From contig MU839848.1 of NCBI GenBank assembly GCA_030411725.1, positions 124,001 to 188,000 of the forward strand: DNA of 64,000 nt. Reading direction: 5' to 3'. A model generated the notes under the pieces. That model saw only the letters and a program-made list of their open reading frames with translations, was not told the DNA's origin and did not search any database. Source of the DNA: Echria macrotheca. Taxonomy: Eukaryota; Ascomycota; Sordariomycetes; Sordariales; Schizotheciaceae. The translations under genes and the position numbers were made by a program. Within the stretch, counting starts at the first letter, position 1; the number at the start of each line of letters is the position of its first letter. Positions 45,001 through 57,276 of this stretch are shown piece after piece.

Positions 45001-46905
45001 GGCCGACGCTAAAAATGGGTCGCAGGGTTTGGAGCTCGCGCGGCTCTTCAGGTTGACCGATCGGGATCCAGCTGGCACACGAGACGGCGCACATCGACAC
45101 CGAAGAGCCTGCGTCAAAGTCGGCCTCCAAATCGCGGGTCGCCGGCGTCAGGCCGCTTATGGGAAATTACAGTCCCTCGGCTACGTCACCGGACAGGCGC
45201 AGAAGCGCGATGAAGAGAACGGCAGTAGCGCGACGACTTTGACCGTGGAGTAGCTCAGACCTCGCACCAAGATCCGTGCCATACCATCGATGTGTCAGTG
45301 GGACACTCTCGATGTCCGCGCACCGGCCGACTGTTCGCTTATGACGGTGGCGATGGTGCTCAACTCGCATTTCCGAGATTGAATTGTCAATCAGGTTGGG
45401 CTCCATCGTTGCGGAAGAACTGCTCCAGGTTGAAAATTCTTATTCATGTCGAGCGGTGGCCATAGAGATGTAGCACTTGATTGGCTGGGAGACTCTTGCA
45501 TTCGTTCTTGCCCGCGAGTCGCTGCCAACTTGAAACAGGCTCTTGCCAAGAACCGACCGAATAACGAGTCACCCACTTTCGTTGAGATTCTCCGCTGAAG
45601 AATTCATGAAAAAAAAAACGACCGTGCCTTCAACTCCGATGACACCTGGGCGGCATCTAGTGACTAAAGATTCTCTAGTCTTTGCTAGTTTGTTTCTCTT
45701 GCCGAGCGGCGATCCGCCAGGGCCATGGCAGAAACAACCGCTCCTTTCGTGTGTGGAGCTCCCCACATCGTAGACATCGCCATCGGGGATGGTCGATTTC
45801 CTCCGATGGGTTGGCGGTTGGGTTGTATCAAGCAAGAAAAGCGACTTCTTGTCGACCAGGTCTGGTATCCAACAGGCACGAGGTCAGCGTAGCGCTTGGC
45901 GCGATGGTCGGAGTGGGATGAGATCCATTGGGTGGGAGCGCTCCGTACCTGCGTTAGCTCGCAACCCGTGGCTGTGCTGTCCCTGAGTTTCAGGATGTCG
46001 TTTCTCCACATGCCTCGCCGTCGTCGTTTCTTTAGCATGCTCGGCACTGCTCAATGCACGCCATCTCTCTTTTTGGGTGAGTACCTGACAGACTCGTATC
46101 GACGCAAATTGACTGTTGCTCTCAGGTTTCTTAGGATAGTCAAGCGAATGCCATCGCCTGGCGCAATCGTCCGCAGTCGTCTCGCCGCAGAGCAACAGGA
46201 AGCCGTCATAGTTGCATTTTCTATTCTTCCGCTGCAAGTGCTGTTTTTGGCGACAAGCTGGCAACCGATTGGCCAGCGAGGCCCAGCGCTGGACGGCGGC
46301 CAACCCCTGGATTACTCTAGATCTCCGGGTCTTTGGGCCAGTGACAGGGGCCAAGCCCCTGGCAAGCGACGACCATGGCCGCGCTTGGCCCGCTCGCGGC
46401 TTGCCCTTGGAGAGCCGCGCGCCACACCACACCAAGACATCGACCCTGGGTGGCATCTGAGAAAAGACGGCGACCAAGCCGGTTGCATCGTGGGCATGTC
46501 GATGAATGTGGGGAAGGTCGACACACCACACACCACCCCGGCCCCTTCTCGTCCGGACTGGGCCTCAGTCGAGAGGGGGGACTGGATGGATATGGCTCCC
46601 GATTTGCTATATGAGAGGCCAGTATCCCTCCCATCATGCTCCCCGTTCTCCTGTGTTCCATAGGACTCTTGTATATCACCACTTTCTTTTCCTTGGTTGT
46701 CTCGAACTCTGTTCTTCCCGGAGCAAAGCCATTCGCTTCTTTGCTTCACGGCCGTCTTTGCCGTTCTGTTCCGTTCTCTCACTGTCGTTGAGCTGCTCTC
46801 GCCAGCCATCCTCATCTTTTCAAAGCGCAAGGTTCGCTCATTATCAACACATACCATCTGTCGTTTCAAACACCCACTTGTGATATACGTCCAGCAAGTC
46901 TCAGT
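42059..46905. other. Long intergenic region without a supported gene
   Basis: About 4.8 kb between divergent start codons. An ATG ORF at 42971 runs into a good CAG/GTATGT donor at 43085, but no continuation was found. A (GAC)7 tract lies at 43585-43605. Other ORFs overlap on both strands and lack motifs. The 300 bp before 46906, CT-rich with a TATATGA at about 46608, probably belong to the CFEM gene promoter and leader. Confidence 0.4.
43585..43605. repeat. (GAC)7 trinucleotide repeat
   Basis: Seven perfect GAC units in non-coding sequence. Confidence 0.8.
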
Positions 46906-48898
46906 ATGAAGACTGCTGTTTCCGTCCTCGCCCTTGCGGCTGGTGCGGCGGCAACGGTAAGCGTTCTTGATATTCTTGTAGCGAACATACGACTTATACA
47001 TGTCACAGGGTTTCCGGAACTTCCCACCATTCCCTTGCCCGGCCAACACCGACAACAAGTGTACCGATCTGCAAAAGCCCGGCTTCTCGTTTGGTGACCT
47101 CAACCTGGGTCCCTTCACTCAGTACAAGGATTTCACCTGGAAGGGGTTCACATGTGGCGGTGGCGGCGGCGGCGGCCAACCCTCTGGGGGAAAGTCGATC
47201 GGCGGTGTCTGCACTGGGGACAAGGGCTCCTCGCCGTCGTTCGGCTGCGGACCGGCTGTCGACAAGTTCTCCCTCGGGTCCATCTTTGTGAAGCCTGAAT
47301 TCGACTGCGACCTCGAGTTCCACTACGACATGCCTGATGGCTCACTCTGCAAGCACCGCAACTCATGCAAGAAGTCTGGTACTACTGTCGTCAACTCGCA
47401 GTGCGGTGGCGCCAAGAACGTGACCATCGTCTTCCCTAGCCAGCCCAGCAAGCCGAAGCCGACCTGCAGCATCGACATCAGCACAATCTCTTTCGACTGC
47501 AGCCCTCCCAAGACGACGACAACGAGGACGACCATAGCCTCGACCCCGTCCAAGCCCCCGGCCACGTCGACTACGTCTACATCGACCACGTCGACATCGC
47601 TGTCGCCTCCTACTCTGCCACCCTTCACGCCCCCGACCACAAGCCCGAGCGTGCCCCCCGTGGTTACACCTCCCACCAGTGTCGTTACACCTCCCACCAG
47701 CGCGGCCACCACCACACAGGTTACCACTACGGTTGTCACTAGCTTCCAGACGACGTCCACCATCTTCTCTACCGTCGTCTCCACCATCACCAGCTGTGCC
47801 CCGACGGTGCCCGACTGCCCTGCTAATGGTGGTGTCACAACTACGGTGGTGACCGTTGCTATCTCGACCACCGTCTGCCCGGTTACCGAGACACGCACCA
47901 CGGTTCTCACCACGACAACCCAGGGCCCTGTCCCGCCGCCGGTCAACACCCCTCCTGCCGGTCCTCCGTCGGGGCCTCCTTCCGGCCCTCCTTCCGGCCC
48001 TCCGTCCGGCCCTCCGGCTGGTCCCCCGGCTGGTCCTCCTGCTGGCTCTCCCCCCGCCGGCCCGCCTGCTGGTGGAAGCTCGACCACGCTTACTGTCGAT
48101 ATCAGCACACTTACCACCTCGCTGCGCCCTGCGACGAGCACAACTGGCAACAGCCCCGTCGAGACGCTCCCTTGCCCGGCTGTTGTTCCAGCTTGCTTGA
48201 ACACGTTCCTCTTCAGCGTGGGCTGCAAGGACAACTCAGAGGCCAACTGCTACTGCCCCGATTCCATCTTCGTCAAGAACATCTTCGAGTGCATCTATGC
48301 CCACGGTGAGACCGACACCATCATCTCCGAGGCCGTTCTCTTCTTCCAGGGCATCTGCGCTCCGCACATCCCTAGCAACCCGGGCATCGCCACCGGTGCT
48401 GATATTACCAAGTTCATCACTGTCACTGCTACCCCTACTGTTGTTGCTCCCGTCACCACAGTCACCGTCGATGCCACGACGGTTGTGCCCTGCACCAACG
48501 AGGCTGGCGAGACCATCCCCAACTCGAGCACCACGGTTGTCGTCAGCACGACCTTGGAGGTTCCCCAGGTGGGCTTCACCACCGCCTCCGGTACGGTTGG
48601 CGTCATCCCAGTGACGCCGGGTCCCATCCCCATCCAGAACCCCGGTGCTCCGGGCGCTCCGGGATCCCCTGCCTTCCCGAGTGCCCCGGGGGCTCCGGGA
48701 GCTCCTGGATCTCCGAGCTTCCCCAGTGCGCCCGGCTCGGGTCCCGCCATCACCTCCTTCGCCTCGGCACCGGCCGGCACCGGCGGCATTCGTCCGACGA
48801 GCACTGGCTTCCCCATTGTCACCGCCGGAGGCGGCCGTGTGACGGCTGGCATGGGATTCTCCCTGGGCATGGCCCTCCTGGCTGTTCTTGGTCTCTAG
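46906..48898 (+). CDS. Secreted GPI-anchored CFEM-like cell-surface protein
   Basis: Two exons, 46906-46956 and 47009-48898 (GTAAGC donor, TGTCACAG acceptor), give 646 residues. Exon 1 is almost exactly the signal peptide (MKTAVSVLALAAGAAA). Residues about 18-170 form a Cys-rich domain (FPCPANTDNKCTDL start). A long Thr/Ser/Pro mucin-like stretch follows, probably heavily O-glycosylated, with a run of GPPSGPP/GPPAGPP units. A CFEM-like domain starts at Cys406 and includes CKDNSEANCYC with the Asp that binds haem iron in known CFEM proteins, but only seven of the usual eight Cys are present. Then come a second Thr-rich segment, two collagen-like 15-residue repeats (563-592) and a hydrophobic C-terminus (FSLGMALLAVLGL) typical of GPI attachment. 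Cell-wall or plasma-membrane location is expected; role unknown. Confidence 0.9.
48644..48733 (+). repeat. Two 45-bp coding repeats (collagen-like 15-mers)
   Basis: Within the CFEM gene, the unit GAPGAPGSPxFPSAP occurs twice in tandem, giving Gly-x-Pro collagen-like spacing in the glycosylated stalk. Confidence 0.85.
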
Positions 48899-49223
48899 AG
48901 AGATTTAGTAGCCACTGTATCATAACAAAACACATTGCATATAAAGCCAGCAACGGCTGCGACTTTTTCCTTTTACTTACGAAGCGGCGGAGGACACTCA
49001 AAACAACATGAGGCATAGCATATCATAAGCGGTACCGGGGAATTTCCTTTTTTAACTTGGGACGTGTTTGTATCTACATAGATATGCGTATATACCCCTG
49101 GCGGATGTATCTGACAGCTTGGGTTCGTGGTGGTAATTCTAATAGAAGGTGGCAAGGCCACATTGACATATCAGTATCTGTCCGACTTGACTGTGTTTCT
49201 TGACTGTGTTTCACTGCGGTGGT

Positions 49224-49360
49224 CACGATCCTGGGACCTGGCCCAGATCGTGCTGGCATATGGCCACAGTTAGGATGCTAAGGTACTGAGCATAGAATTC
49301 TGGCAATCCTTTTGGAAGGCTGGTCAACTGGGTGTGGTGTAATTGCGCAAGTCGTCACAG
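49224..49360 (+). repeat. Diverged direct repeat, copy 1
   Basis: This 137-bp stretch matches 49674-49812 in the same orientation, sharing CCTGGCCCAGATCGT, CCACAGTT, TATTCTGG-like and CAAGTCGTCACAG blocks. By eye, differences include roughly 14 transitions and 5 transversions plus a few indels. It may be a relic of a transposable element; no coding capacity is visible. Confidence 0.75.
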
Positions 49361-49673
49361 TGTTTCGACTATATCCAATAATGGGTCCAGACTGAGCTCT
49401 CATGACGGAACAGTCAAACCGTTCCAAGCCGCGCGACTTAATGTCTGTCTGAAATATTCCGAAATATCTCCCATCAATATCACTTTCACGTTTGGTTAGA
49501 AAAGCCGACTCAATCACACATCAAGCGGGAGGTTTTCTTCTCATGGTTAGAACGCCAAATTTTTATCCAAGGTCACCACATGGACCATAGTAGAGGGAAT
49601 TAGCTTGGCGGTTCTATCTTCTCCAGCTAGATTTATTCCAACTAAAAGTTGCTGCTGGTCTCAATGGATAAAT

Positions 49674-49812
49674 CACGACCCTGGGGCCTGGCCCAGATCG
49701 TACTGGTATATAACCACAGTTGGAATTCTAGGTGCCGACCTTAGTATTCTGGTAACCTATCCTTTGGAATGCTGATCAATTGGGTGCGGTCCTATTGTGC
49801 AAGTCGTCACAG
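49674..49812 (+). repeat. Diverged direct repeat, copy 2
   Basis: Second copy of the 49224-49360 repeat, 313 bp downstream in the same orientation. Several positions read TA where copy 1 has CA or TG (GGCATATGGCC against GGTATATAACC), the pattern RIP would produce. Confidence 0.75.
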
Positions 49813-52800
49813 TATATATGTTCACCAAAACACCCGGACTTCAATGACAAAGTATCATCTCGCATGTATACCTGATCAATAGCCTGCCCCAGTGACCGCT
49901 TTTCTAAGGAAACCAGTTTACGGATATATCAAATCTTGGCCTACACGCGTTACAAGAATTCATACCAATGCTGTCAAATAGATTCACGTCTAGCTCCAGT
50001 TGATGACATTGAATACTAGTACTGAAGGATGAACCAGCATCGTTAGCTTGATTACATCCAGATTCTACCAAGAGACGACCCAAACCTCGCTGCTCGGATA
50101 GACTTGAGACCAGCTACCTATTGCTTACCGTGCGTCCATACTAGTATAGGGCTGAGACGTTGGCTCTGGCGAGTTGAAGCTGCACATGAAGTTGCGTCGA
50201 AGGAGCGAGGTAGAATGCGAAAATACCACACGAATGCCATATCGACCTCGGATTCCTCGTAGATCTTATCCCAGGCTGTCGAGTAAACTTGACTGCCTAT
50301 CTGACAACCAAGTCATGTAGTCAGATGTACAGATGTACGGCTAGTCGTGTGGCTGAGCAGTCTAGGTTTCAGACGTACACAAATGCGAGCCCATACGGAA
50401 AAAAACAAGGAGCCGAAGAAGGCTTACGGCTAGAAAAATGCCCGATGCCCCCAACTTGTTCCTAATTGGAAGCAAAGCTTATCACAATAGTCGTGATCCG
50501 AGTACAACTCTGTTTGTCGGGAAGGAGCAGCCTTGCGGCCCAGGCAACCCTTTTCCCTTTGGAAGGAGGAGTATCGTTTGCTGCTTCCCCTGTCTAACGC
50601 TGGCAGGCACAGCAACCAGACGCGTTTACGACTCGGAATCCCGTTCTCTGCAACCCTTTCAACCAGCTGCGCCGTATTGTCTCGGGCCAACATTGCAGCC
50701 AGATCCTGTGCCACGATGCATCTGCGCGGATGCTCCACGGATCTCCCTCGACCGCCGCAACCCTGCGTTTTTATCTCTCCGACCCCAATGGCATTTTTCG
50801 TGCCTCGTCCTTGCTCGGACGAACCAACTGCTTAGGATCCTTGCGTCCAGGCATCACCGAGGTGAAAAGGCCGCATTCCTGCCGGTTGCGAATAGGGTCG
50901 TCGGCAGCGGGCAGGCGGCGGGACTGATAGGTAAACGGCTTTCGGAACAACAAATGCAGGGTTCGTACAAATCCCGCCGTGATCACTTTGTAGGAGTCGG
51001 AATAGCATCGCTTTTCGCATGCAGCAGCCAGCCATACGGCCAATGCAGCGGCAGCGATGAATTTGCCGAGGATGATTACTAGGTATGTCCGCCGCGTCGG
51101 CTCGGAGCTTAGCAACCGGAGCACCCACACAGCGGCGCCCGCTCGGCCGTCCGTGACGGGACAACGCGAATATGAGAACTGGATCAAATTTGGTCCCGGT
51201 GATGACTCATAAGAGCGGTCCATAATTCCGGCTTTATCATGATAATTTCGTCTTGGCCGGTTCTGCTGACTTTTGTGCTCATCAGGGTCCTCGGCGGGGC
51301 TGACAAATGGGTTGAGCGCGAGGCAACTGTCTGCGCTCGCCAGCAAAGATTCCAGCGACAAGAGAGGCCTGGATGATCGACGGTTAGCGTTCGCCCTGCA
51401 GACGACAACCATATCCCGTTGTCCACCGGGGTAAACGTGCCGACCAGCCACCCCCAGACGCATGACCTATTGCGTGATGGCTGCGATAGCAGGTCGGCAT
51501 GCGACTTGAAGCTTGCCGTTAGTTTACTAGGATGGAGAATGAACAGAAAGCCCATGTCAAAGGCGCCCGTTTCTGCCCGCCGAGGAGCCTTGCAAGTTGC
51601 GACGTTGCGGGCGTCGTTTGCCCAATTGGGCCATTCCGCAAACTCCGACGGCAAGTCCCTCGACGGTGTCGAGGAAGTATCTTTTAGGTCGACACAAGAT
51701 CGACTATGGAATCCTGCCGGCCGATCAAGGGTCATCAGGGAGCACCCGCCAATTGGTCAATCCTTTGGCAGAACGAGCCCCCGGGATTCAACAATGGGGC
51801 GGAATTCGGTTTCACTGAAATCCTCCCGGAGAACGACCGTTGAGTTATTTCACTGGCGGCTGTCCGCCGATGTTCACACGCCGCGCTGCAGCTGGTCGCC
51901 GTCGTTGGGTTGCTGGGCCTCGGTGAGGCAGATAACCCGGATCGGCGCATCGGCCCCACGAGTGGCACAATAAGCATCCCGCCGCCGAAGCGGGGTCCCG
52001 GCGCCAGGAAGCCGTCAATCCACTTTCCGGTTTTTATCTATGCTCGGTGCGAACCTCGAGGATGCCCAGTCGCCAACTAAAGAAGACCGTACCGGTCATT
52101 TTCTGCTTGGTTGCTGACTGCCATTTTATTGCGCCGGGCGTAAGGATATCGAAGGAGAGTCTTTGTCCCGGCCCGGGGAATTCTGCTCTCGGCCGGCCGC
52201 AAACGCCGCCCCTCCTCAGGCCTAATCCCGGGGCGTATCTCCGGCAGTAGCAGACGTCAGGCATTTGGCTTCCCATGTCCTCACCCGAGTTCCAAGCATC
52301 ACGAGGCAATTCTGCAACCCCTTGGCTGTTGCTGGCAATGATCGATCCCGTGCAATTTTCGATCCGCAGCCAATACAGACTCGGAAGGGTATCGCCAATG
52401 CCGCTAGTTCAGTTGACTGCCTTGGAATGTCTCCGCCACGGGTAGGACCCGCATCATGGCGCGGCGCTTGATCTACCCGAAAGCGAGCTCTCAGATGTCC
52501 ATCTCGGTTTCGCATCTGATATCTATCCCACCCAGGCCGACTATCACCGCTTGCACCGATAAGTCTTGTGTGAGATGAACAGTGGTCATGAAGTTTGGAT
52601 GGGTATCACGGTCGCATGCGATGGTCTGACCAACACGCTTAGGTGTCCAATCCTAGGGCGCCGCCGACCTCTCTTGGGATTTTATGGCTGACGGGAGAGT
52701 GCTACGTGCTCGGCTGTTTGTGGACAGGTTGACCGTGGTGGAGGGATCCGCGCGCGTGGAATCAAGGATCCTATTCAGCGCCCGCGCGCCGTAGGCCGCA

Positions 52801-53682
52801 CACACACACACACGGTCTCGACTTCACCTCCTCGACGGCCCCGTGAATGAGCCCGCGCCCGTGGCGCGCCGGGATTCAGGAATGTCCGAAGCCGAATCTC
52901 TCCGTTTTGTCTCCGCCCATGACACGCAACAAAGTCCCGAGATGACTTGTTTGCAAGGCTCCCGGAGAGATTACTTGGTCTTACGACGAAATTTACGCGG
53001 AAGGTCTTTCCTCCCTGGATTGCCAACCGTGGCTGGGTTGATGAGGTGGAAAAAGGGGCTCCGAGGCCCACGTAATATGGCTCGGATTTGACAGCGACTT
53101 AGATGATTCCCGCGTATTGCAAGCGCTTGGGGCGTACATAACGTTATGCCAATCGCAGAAGACTCTTTTGCACCGACCGGGCAGCGCGAGATAGCCCCAG
53201 ATTGGGTGCGTCCCAGTACGACGGTGAGCCGACTAAAGTAAGGTGTGCGGATGAGATGAAGTAAGACGCTAGTGTAGTGTCCAGATACCTGGTGTTGGGA
53301 CGGTTGGTTTTATCTTCCCTCCTCCCCACACCCTTTTTCCTGTGGTTTGCTTGGCTGCGCCAGTCCCAAGGGGCTGGGCGGGCAGTCCAACCCGACCCGA
53401 CCTCGGTTCCTGCAACCACGCACAGCAAAAAGATTGTGAACCTCTTTGGGCATGGTCTTTTTTCATCGTGATTGGGGGATGACGACGACGGCAACTCTTG
53501 GGTGGTGGACACTGGACAGCGTGACCCTGACCCTGACACCGTTTCTGACCCGTATTCCGTTCTGTGTAAGTAATATCGGCGAGATTCAACGACGGGACGG
53601 GGTGGTGGTCGTGGTCGTGGTCGGTTTCCATCCGCGTATGTATTGCTCTGCCACTGCCGTTGCGTTGCGTCGACTTCCCCTA

Positions 53683-53699
53683 ACTAGGTAGGTAGGTAC
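53683..53699. repeat. TAGG short tandem repeat
   Basis: Four TAGG-type units ending in a GGTACC palindrome, non-coding. Confidence 0.5.
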
Positions 53700-56069
53700 C
53701 TGGAGTAGGGGCTGCGCCGCTTTTTTGGTATTGCTTTTCTGCGTCTTTTCCGCCTTTTCTTCTGCCAACGACATGCCAACGGACGTACGTTACGGGCGTC
53801 GTACGGGCGAGGCTGTTGTTTGTATTACGTTCGTTTCCCGTTTGGGGGGGAGGAAATGTTTTGAGACTTGAGAGTCGAGCCGAGACCTCTTGCCTTTTTG
53901 GGTGGATAAAGATTACATCTATGTCAGATTTTGGAAAAACAGGAACAGGAGGGAAAAGGTGTACTGAAAGTCAGCCTTGTCGTCGAATCGAGGGAGGGAT
54001 CTGACTGGTTGGTTTGTTGTATCTGACAGCGACGGCGGATTACAAGTTAAGGGGGATGTGGATGGAATACAACTCGCGGCGGTTTGTTTTTGTGTAATTT
54101 GGACGCAGCGGTTTGGCGGCTTAGTGATTCCAATCCCCCATTTCATTTAGCAACTGCCTTAGGACAAAGTTTGGGGCCATGGTAGAAGCGGTACACATGA
54201 TTCCATGTAGGTACGTATGCACGCAAGAGAGCAGGAGTGTTTCGTGATGTAATATTTCAAGCAAGTCGTTTTCACTTTGTTTCAAAACCCCTCCTCCATC
54301 CCCTCCCCCACTTACACCACCACCAAACTTGTACATGTAAGTTCGATGACGAGGATATGGTTTTTTTTTTACGGATGCCCCCGTCTGCATCGCAACCTAC
54401 ATCATGCAATAATGTTTACCGACGTGTGTGTTGTTTTTGCATGATGTATCATGATTTAAACATTTGTAGCCGGTTTTGCTACGATGCAGATACATACAGG
54501 TGGGGGGATACACTAGGGTGGTGTGGTTTGTTCATCACCTGTTAATAAGATGGATCGATGATCTCGATAAGGGTCAAGGCAAAGAAAGCGCCGCCCAGCG
54601 TGCCAGCTTGCCAGCTAAGAACTGACTGTGCCGAGGAGGGGATCTTGCTGATCATGGCACCACCATGCGGGATGGCCTATCTGGATTTTTTTGATGTACT
54701 TTCCGATCGGGTGGATGGTTGATTGTGGGTTGGCATCGAGCAGTGTTGTCTGTCTGTAATAAATGTACTGGGAACGTAACGTACGGTACGGTATGTTACC
54801 ACCACTGAAATATGGCACGCAGCTTGCACTATTCAAAGCTTAACGTCAAGCTTCACGTTATGTACTTTCCAACACCAACACCACGGTGACATCAAAACAT
54901 CGTTATGGTGTTATGTCCGCCTGCCCCCCCCCTTTTTTTTCCCTTTGCCTGCCTGCCTGCCCGCCTGCTGCATGCAAAAGACAGGCACTTGTTTTCGTCA
55001 AGCATTGTCGAAATAAAGCCGCTGCAACAAACCAACCGAACCCAACCCCTACTAACTACGGTATCCCGAACTCCACATAGGCATCCAAGCTGCAGCCCTC
55101 AGCCCATTCCCCTCTCTCCGGCTCCGGCTCATCGCCCGGCCCCGTGAATGTTTACCTGCCTCGCGCAAAAGGGCCCCCAAACCAACCAACCTCCCCCCTA
55201 CCTAGGTAGAACAGGAGCTGCACCGCCGCATTTACATCCACCGCTCAAAAGAAAATACTGCAGTGCATCGTTTCAAAACTTCTGCAAGCCACATACTTAC
55301 AGCTTACAGCTTACCGATCCCCGATTCCCGATGCCCGTTCTTTGCAAAGTGCAAACATGCTTGCATCTGTATAAACTCTAGGATGTTTACCCCGCCTCCG
55401 CGCCTCTCCTCCTCCTCCTTCTCCTAAAATAATCATCACCAACATCTTGTTTCACAAAAACTCCATTACTGCCTACTATCAAAGTGCATGGATATGGACA
55501 GGGGCGGCGGGCAGACGGCCTAGATACCTATCTAGCGTATGCATATGCGATCCGTAATCGTATCGTATCGTATTGTTACAATACAAGCAAAGCTTTGCCT
55601 TGCCTTTCTGCTTCTCGCAGCTAGCTCTAACTAAGGTAAGCTGAGGTAGTACCAAGCTTCATACATCATGTCATGTAAAGGTGTAAGTTACAAACCCACC
55701 CCAGTCCCACCCACTCCACAGGTGTGTTGGTACCTTATCGTGCCTCCAATCCCCCATGCAAACCCCTCCTCCTTTTCCTTGTGATGATACCTTAGTCATA
55801 AACTCCAGAGATGGGAATCGACCAAAACTTGGGTCATTACATTTTTGCTTGTGCTTGTGCTTCTCCGTAGTCAACTGTAAAAGTATTGGCGTCCCAATCC
55901 GTCCGTCTAGGTAAGGTAATAATAACCCGCTCCGCCTGTCCGCTTGCCCGTCCACCCCGTCCCCCAGCCGGCCGGAACCCCCCTTAAAAAAACCCAGTAG
56001 TATAACAAAAACGCCACGCCCGAGACCAGACCACCACAGGACACCTCAAGGAAAAAAATAATAAAAACT

Positions 56070-57276
56070 TTAAAGTCGTAACGATTCGGCATCATACCCA
56101 GAATAAATCATAGGATCGCCCATCCCCATCATGACCTCCGGATTCGGACATGACAGGACATGAGGCTTGATAGTCCCAAAATTCGATTCCAACAAGCCCT
56201 GATTCAGCAGGTCGAGATCGAGAAAAGACGCACCACCAGGCCCGGACGTAAACTGCGGTGGCGGCGTGCCAAAATCGCCCATCGACGTCGGTCGGCCCAT
56301 CCAGGGCGGAAAACTCGTCGTTAGCGTACCCGGCTGTGATTGACTCCCGCCGAACGGGCCGTCCGACGGCGTCGACGTGGCCAGGTCGAACTCGCTGTAC
56401 GTAAGGCTCTGCGGCGACATGGACATTGCACTTCCGCCTCCCCCTCCCCTCCCACCGCCAAAGGCCGCTTTCCTGTAGTCCTCAAAGTCGGAGTGGTCGA
56501 GCTCCGACGAGCTGGCGCGGTCGGTCCGGCTCGATTCCGTCGTGCTGGCGGCGTTTGTTGTCATGCTGTCCTTTTGCTGCTCCTCCAGCTGCCTGGCCAG
56601 CTCGGCGAGGCCTGCCTCGTCTTCGGGGAACACCGAGTGCACCGGGAGGTCGATGTCGCTGTTGGGCCGTATACACCCCAGCTTGGACGCGATATTATGA
56701 ATCACGGGCTGCCCTCGGTCGTTGAGCTCGGGCTCGCCCAGCTCCCAGGGCTGCTGGTTGCGCACCATGGCGTAGAGCTTGTGTACTGTCGCGATGAGGG
56801 CGAACTGTGTGTTTTCCAACACCTCGGCGTATCTGCCCCCATGTGTGTCAGTGATTTATTCTTCTTCTTCTTTCTCCCCAAGAAAAAAACAAACCCTCTG
56901 GGTAGCTGCTTGTACTCCATCTTCTTCCGCGTCCCGGCTGTGCAGACCAGACCGTCGTCCTTACACCTCTTGCAGGGGAACTCGCCATCGCACTGTCCTG
57001 TGTTAGGGGACGCTGACAGGATTCGTTAGAGAGAAAAATCACCTTCGTCTTTTTCATTCTACACCTCTCACAGGCCTTCCATACCCGCTTGTGTCGTCCG
57101 TCAGCAGAGGAAGCGTGGGAGTGGCCGTCATGTGAGGGCGACGGCGGGTGTCCATGGGTGCTGGCACGCTTGGATGTCCGATGTACCGCCTTGACGCTCT
57201 TGGAGCCCGAGTTCTGTCTCTTCTGGCCGTGGGCCTTGAGGTGGTCCTCATTGGGGGGTGTTGGTAGTCCTTCCAT
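56070..57276 (-). CDS. Zn(II)2Cys6 transcription factor, compact form
   Basis: Three exons, 57043-57276, 56895-56992 and 56070-56832, give 364 residues with matching phases. A short basic/His N-terminus precedes the binuclear zinc cluster with cysteines at 69, 72, 79, 85, 88 and 95 (C-x2-C-x6-C-x5-C-x2-C-x6-C; ACERCRMKKTKCDGEFPCKRC). The first intron splits the cluster after Lys78. A linker (MEYKQLPRGYAEVLENTQFA) and helix (ALIATVHKLYAMVRNQQPWEL) follow, perhaps for dimerisation, then HNIASKLGCIRPNSDIDLPVH and an acidic, Ser/Gly/Pro-rich C-terminal region. There is no large fungal-specific (MHR) middle domain. It should bind CGG-type DNA sites in the nucleus; the regulon is unknown. The 5' flank is long, as for many developmental regulators. 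Confidence 0.92.

Larger units (their letters stand above)
48899..56069. other. Very long intergenic region with a diverged repeat pair
   Basis: About 7.2 kb between the CFEM stop and the Zn2Cys6 gene stop (converging). 48.9-50.4 kb is AT-richer and holds two related 137-139-bp repeats. The rest contains overlapping short ORFs on both strands, a CA tract near 52799-52813, a TAGG tract near 53683-53699 and a CGTAT tract near 55558-55573. No gene is supported. Confidence 0.4.

Noticed and set aside
45884..47118. Overlapping ORFs upstream of the CFEM gene on both strands
   Set aside because: Mutually overlapping, no domains, and they run into the CFEM promoter and signal-peptide exon.
47323..48246. 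307-codon antisense ORF opposite the CFEM gene
   Set aside because: It exists only because the Thr/Pro-rich coding strand lacks reverse-strand stops; its Val/Gly composition mirrors the sense repeats.
50438..52515. ORFs up to 230 codons in the large spacer
   Set aside because: Both strands equally open, Arg/Ser-rich composition typical of non-coding GC-rich fungal DNA, no motif.
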